DNA of 9,373 nt from Verrucomicrobiales bacterium (lineage in GTDB: Bacteria; Verrucomicrobiota; Verrucomicrobiia; Verrucomicrobiales; DEV007), in assembly GCA_002696885.1 (NCBI GenBank), contig NZSO01000035.1, positions 11,872 to 21,244 on the forward strand. The letters are read 5' to 3'. Position numbers and translations under genes: made by a program. The notes below the pieces were generated by a model, which searched no databases, had not been told where the DNA came from, and saw only the letters and a program-made list of their open reading frames with translations. Every line of letters starts with the position of its first letter. Positions within the stretch are counted from its first letter, which is position 1. Positions 6,629 through 9,373 of this stretch are shown one piece after another.

Positions 6629-8236
6629 ATGCAAATATCATTAATTGCCAACTCAGCTTCTGCCACGCCAATAGTGGTCATTGCTATATATCTTTGTTTG
6701 TTGCTTGGATTGGCAATGTTTAGCAAGACATTATTCAGGGGAACTAGTACAGATTACTTTGTTGCGAGTAGAAGCATTGGTCCATTTATGCTGCTTATGT
6801 CTGTTTTTGGTACAACCATGACTGCATTTGCGCTTGTTGGATCAACTGGTAAAGCGTTTGAAAGGGGGGTGGGAACCTATGGATTGATGGCATCTTCATC
6901 AGGATTGATCCACGCTGCATGTTTTTTTCTAATTGGAATAAAATTATGGTCTTTTGGTAAAAAGTATGGATATGTCACTCAAATACAGTTTTTTAGAGAC
7001 AGGTTTGAATCAAAAGCAATAGGATATCTACTGTTCCCAATTTTGGTATGCCTTGTGATTCCGTACCTTTTGATTGGAGTTATCGGTGCCTCCAAAACAA
7101 TTGAAGGCTTATCGTCAGCAAAGATGACCCCAAAAGGTGAAAAGCCAGGAATGTTTCCTGAGTTATTCGCTTCATACAATGATGCCGTGCCACCACCATT
7201 AACCGGTGCCATCATATGCATTGTAGTTTTGTGCTATATTTTTGCAGGTGGTTCTAGAGCTGCAGCTTGGGCAAATACATTTCAGACAATCGTTTTCATG
7301 GTAATGGGTATACTTGCCTTTTATTTGATTAGCGAAAAACTTGGAGGCCTTTCTGCTGCCATTGAGCAAGCAAATGATGCTCATTTGGTAAGAACGCCAT
7401 CCGTTGGAACTGATGGTGGTCACATTGGTGTTCCTCCTGCCATGTTCTTAAGTTATATGTTTATCCCGTTGAGTGTTGGAATGTTTCCACACTTGTTTCA
7501 GCATTGGCTGACAGCAAGAAGCGCTAAAAGCTTTAGACTAACTGTGGTTGCTCACCCGCTATGCATAATGATTGTATGGGTACCTTGCGTTTTAATTGGT
7601 TTATGGGCTACAGGTAAGCTTCCAGAGTCAACTCCTGGAGGAGCTGTTTTAGCAAAAATGGTTGGTATTTTAATTGCTGATCCTGTCGTTAGTGGACTTG
7701 TTACTGCAGGGATTTTAGCGGCAATCATGTCCTCTCTTGATTCACAATTTCTCTGTTTGGGAACGATGTTCACCAACGACATTGTTATTGATAGATATGG
7801 AAAGGAAAAGTTTTCTGATAAACAAATAGTTAAGATCGCCAGGTTATTCGTAGTGAGTATCGTTGTTTTGACTTATATTCTTTCAATCGTCCTTTATAAG
7901 AAAAGCGTTTTTGACCTAGCAGTTTGGAGTTTTTCAGGCTTTGCGAGCTTAACTCCCTTAGTTTTTGCGTCATTGTATTGGAAGAAATGTTCAAAAGCTG
8001 GCGCCATGGCCTCCATTATTGCCGCTGTAGCTGTTTGGCTCTATTTCTTTGGTAAATCAGGCTGGGGTGGTGAGTACACAGTCGAGGCTGAGTCGATTGT
8101 TTCCATCTTTGGAGAAGGAGTTATGCCTGTTGCCTTAAGTTTTACCGCTGGACTCTTTGCCATGATTGTTGTTTCAAGCATAACCCAAAAACCTTCACAG
8201 GAAACAATTGATAAATTCTTTCCGAAATTTGGATAA
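6629..8236 (+). CDS. Sodium:solute symporter family (SSS) transporter
   Basis: This is a 535-residue polytopic inner-membrane protein with about 13 hydrophobic segments, the usual size and topology for the SSS family (LeuT fold, PutP/PanF/SGLT relatives). Recognisable elements are TDYFVASRSIGPFMLLMSVF (41-60) near the first core helix, AGGSRAAAWANTFQTIVFM (206-224) matching the family's GG...DxxQ region (with N replacing the usual D), and AAIMSSLDSQFLCLGTMFTN (364-383). The Ser368-Ser369 pair aligns with the Na2-site pair of PutP (Ser340/Thr341) and vSGLT (Ser364/Ser365), so Na+ coupling is likely. It imports a solute using the sodium gradient; the substrate cannot be read from sequence. Loops at about 160-190 and 250-268 are soluble inserts. 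It directly follows the DUF3311-like gene, with which it probably forms a functional pair, and it closes the compact part of the operon. Confidence 0.92.
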   Translation: MQISLIANSASATPIVVIAIYLCLLLGLAMFSKTLFRGTSTDYFVASRSIGPFMLLMSVFGTTMTAFALVGSTGKAFERGVGTYGLMASSSGLIHAACFFLIGIKLWSFGKKYGYVTQIQFFRDRFESKAIGYLLFPILVCLVIPYLLIGVIGASKTIEGLSSAKMTPKGEKPGMFPELFASYNDAVPPPLTGAIICIVVLCYIFAGGSRAAAWANTFQTIVFMVMGILAFYLISEKLGGLSAAIEQANDAHLVRTPSVGTDGGHIGVPPAMFLSYMFIPLSVGMFPHLFQHWLTARSAKSFRLTVVAHPLCIMIVWVPCVLIGLWATGKLPESTPGGAVLAKMVGILIADPVVSGLVTAGILAAIMSSLDSQFLCLGTMFTNDIVIDRYGKEKFSDKQIVKIARLFVVSIVVLTYILSIVLYKKSVFDLAVWSFSGFASLTPLVFASLYWKKCSKAGAMASIIAAVAVWLYFFGKSGWGGEYTVEAESIVSIFGEGVMPVALSFTAGLFAMIVVSSITQKPSQETIDKFFPKFG

Positions 8237-8283
8237 CAATATATTAGTTCAGGTTGACTAAATCCAAAGATCCCAAATTCAAC

Positions 8284-8300
8284 AATAATCGTTAATTATT
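8284..8300. repeat. AT-rich inverted repeat just upstream of adenylating enzyme
   Basis: AATAAT (8284-8289) and ATTATT (8295-8300) form a perfect 6-bp inverted repeat with a CGTTA loop, ending 3 bases before the ATG at 8304. It occupies the place where a ribosome binding site would normally lie. It could influence translation start or be chance in AT-rich DNA. A TTGACT hexamer at 8254-8259 lacks a convincing -10 partner. Confidence 0.2.
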
Positions 8301-8303
8301 ATC

Positions 8304-9359
8304 ATGACTCCGGAAGAAGCTAAGAAGAATCTTAACACCCAATTGCAGGAAGTATTAAAGTGGCATTTTTCAGAGGATACTGGTACACCTTTTTGGTTGG
8401 ATTGGAAAAAAAATGCAGGTTGGGACCCAATCGAGGAGATAAAAACATTCGATGATATTTCTAAATTTGATCACTTTCAAGATGAGTGGTTGAGAGATGA
8501 AAAGAACGAAAGATTTGTTCCTAAAGGTATGGATGGTCGACCTTTCAATATTTTTGAAACTGGTGGCACAACGGGTTTACCCAAACAAAGGGTTGGTTGG
8601 GATGATTTTAAGCATGATTATGAAATGTTTTCTGAAACTCTCTCTGATGAGTTTTTTCCACGAGGTGCCAATTGGATAATGGTTGGCCCTACAGGCCCGA
8701 GACGACTCAGGTTAGCTGTTGAACATTTGGCTCAATACCGTGGTGGGAGTTGTTATCATGTTGATCTTGATCCACGGTGGGTGAAAAAACTAATCATTAG
8801 AAAACAAATTGATGAAGTTGAGCGTTATCAAAAGCACGTCATCGATCAAGCTGTAGAAATTATTAAACACAGAGACATTGGCTGTATGTTCACAACTCCG
8901 AAATTACTGGAGTCCATTGGTGAAAGGATTTCTATACCAGGCTCTGGCATCAAAGGTGTATTTTGTGGAGGCACAACTATGACTCCACAATCTGTAAGGT
9001 TCTGGGTCGAAGAGGTGTTAGAAGGAAAAACACATCTCGTACCCACATATGGCAACACTTTAATGGGCCTAGCTGTAAGCAGACCTCTAGACGAAACATA
9101 TAGTGTCACCTACTACGCGCCTCAGCCAAGAGCAGTGCTAAGAGTTGTCGATCCAAAAGATACAGCTAAAACAATGCCATATGGTGAGTTTGGAAGGGTT
9201 GAATTAACAACTCTTACCAAAGAATTTTTCATGCCTCGTTTTTTGGAAAGAGATGAAGCCATAAGAAGAGAGCCAATCGATAAATATCCATGGGATGGAG
9301 TAGGCGATGTTAGGCCTTTTGGTGCTATGGAAAAGAAAGTAGTCGAAGGAGTTTATTAG
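8304..9359 (+). CDS. Stand-alone adenylate-forming enzyme, PaaK/EhpF-like, without C-terminal domain
   Basis: This encodes 351 residues. The adenylation signature ETGGTTGLPK (85-94) is the phosphate-binding A3 motif of the ANL superfamily. TYGNTLMG (248-255) fits motif A5 and GVGDVR (332-337) fits motif A7 with its ribose-binding Asp335. The protein stops 14 residues after that motif, so the C-terminal subdomain with the hinge and catalytic A10 lysine, normally about 100 residues more, is absent. Typical PaaK-like CoA ligases have about 430 residues. This matches the described architecture of EhpF, the phenazine-dicarboxylate adenylating enzyme, which is proposed to hand an acyl-adenylate to a partner reductase (EhpG). 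I infer carboxylate activation in the cytoplasm, with unknown substrate. An ATG follows 2 bases after the stop. Alternatives are a diverged CoA ligase or a LuxE-like acyl-protein synthetase. No internal frameshift is apparent, so the short form looks genuine. Confidence 0.8.
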   Translation: MTPEEAKKNLNTQLQEVLKWHFSEDTGTPFWLDWKKNAGWDPIEEIKTFDDISKFDHFQDEWLRDEKNERFVPKGMDGRPFNIFETGGTTGLPKQRVGWDDFKHDYEMFSETLSDEFFPRGANWIMVGPTGPRRLRLAVEHLAQYRGGSCYHVDLDPRWVKKLIIRKQIDEVERYQKHVIDQAVEIIKHRDIGCMFTTPKLLESIGERISIPGSGIKGVFCGGTTMTPQSVRFWVEEVLEGKTHLVPTYGNTLMGLAVSRPLDETYSVTYYAPQPRAVLRVVDPKDTAKTMPYGEFGRVELTTLTKEFFMPRFLERDEAIRREPIDKYPWDGVGDVRPFGAMEKKVVEGVY

Positions 9360-9361
9360 AT

Positions 9362-9373
9362 ATGTTACCAACA
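9362..9373 (+). CDS. Possible start of next gene (four codons, cut by window edge)
   Basis: An ATG at 9362 lies 2 bases after the stop of the adenylating enzyme and opens the frame M-L-P-T to the end of the window. The same 2-base spacing joins two propeller genes earlier in the operon, which makes a real, coupled start plausible. Nothing can be said of the product from four codons. If the EhpF analogy holds, an aldehyde-dehydrogenase-like acyl reductase would be expected. Confidence 0.4.

Noticed and set aside
6979..7782. Three minus-strand open frames opposite the symporter gene
   Set aside because: The plus-strand protein is a convincing SSS transporter throughout; the antisense frames carry no coherent protein features.
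8497..9109. A short plus-strand frame and a minus-strand frame inside the adenylating enzyme gene
   Set aside because: Both lie in other frames of a gene with clear A3, A5 and A7 motifs and look like chance frames.
8304..9359. LuxE-type acyl-protein synthetase of a luminescence operon
   Set aside because: The size is similar, but no lux genes are near, and the 85-94 motif with the PaaK/EhpF-like layout fits better. It is kept only as an alternative.

Overview
The window looks like chromosomal DNA from an AT-rich member of the PVC superphylum, most likely a marine Verrucomicrobiota-type bacterium. The evidence is the bL9 and DnaB sequences lying side by side, exported PQQ-type beta-propeller proteins of a style common in Verrucomicrobiota and Planctomycetota, and start codons that almost never have a Shine-Dalgarno sequence at normal spacing. 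The phylum is an inference; there is no 16S or other decisive marker.

Left part (1-961, minus strand): the first 116 codons of the replicative helicase gene dnaB, cut by the window edge, and upstream of it rplI for ribosomal protein bL9. A roughly 200-bp divergent intergenic region (962-1164) separates these housekeeping genes from the plus-strand genes. It holds a plausible promoter for rplI.

Right part (1165-9373, plus strand): six complete genes in one direction, plus the possible first codons of a seventh. They are (1) a predicted lipoprotein built of PQQ/BamB-like propeller repeats; (2) a 754-residue exported propeller with an extra C-terminal jelly-roll-like domain; (3) a 509-residue exported propeller starting 2 bases after gene 2 stops; (4) a 72-residue two-helix membrane protein of DUF3311 type; (5) a 535-residue sodium:solute symporter; and (6) a 351-residue stand-alone adenylation domain of the PaaK/EhpF kind with no C-terminal subdomain. 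An ATG 2 bases after gene 6 may start a partner enzyme that lies outside the window.

Genes 2 to 5 have gaps of 2, 23 and 19 bases and are probably one transcript. Gene 6 follows after 67 bases and could share it. A reasonable but untested reading is that the propellers sit in the periplasm or at the cell surface, genes 4 and 5 form a small-subunit/large-subunit Na+ symporter, and gene 6 activates a carboxylic acid as an acyl-adenylate in the cytoplasm. The most interesting items are the run of three different propeller genes beside a transporter, and the domain-truncated adenylating enzyme with a probable coupled partner. I saw no mobile element, CRISPR array, tRNA or rRNA.
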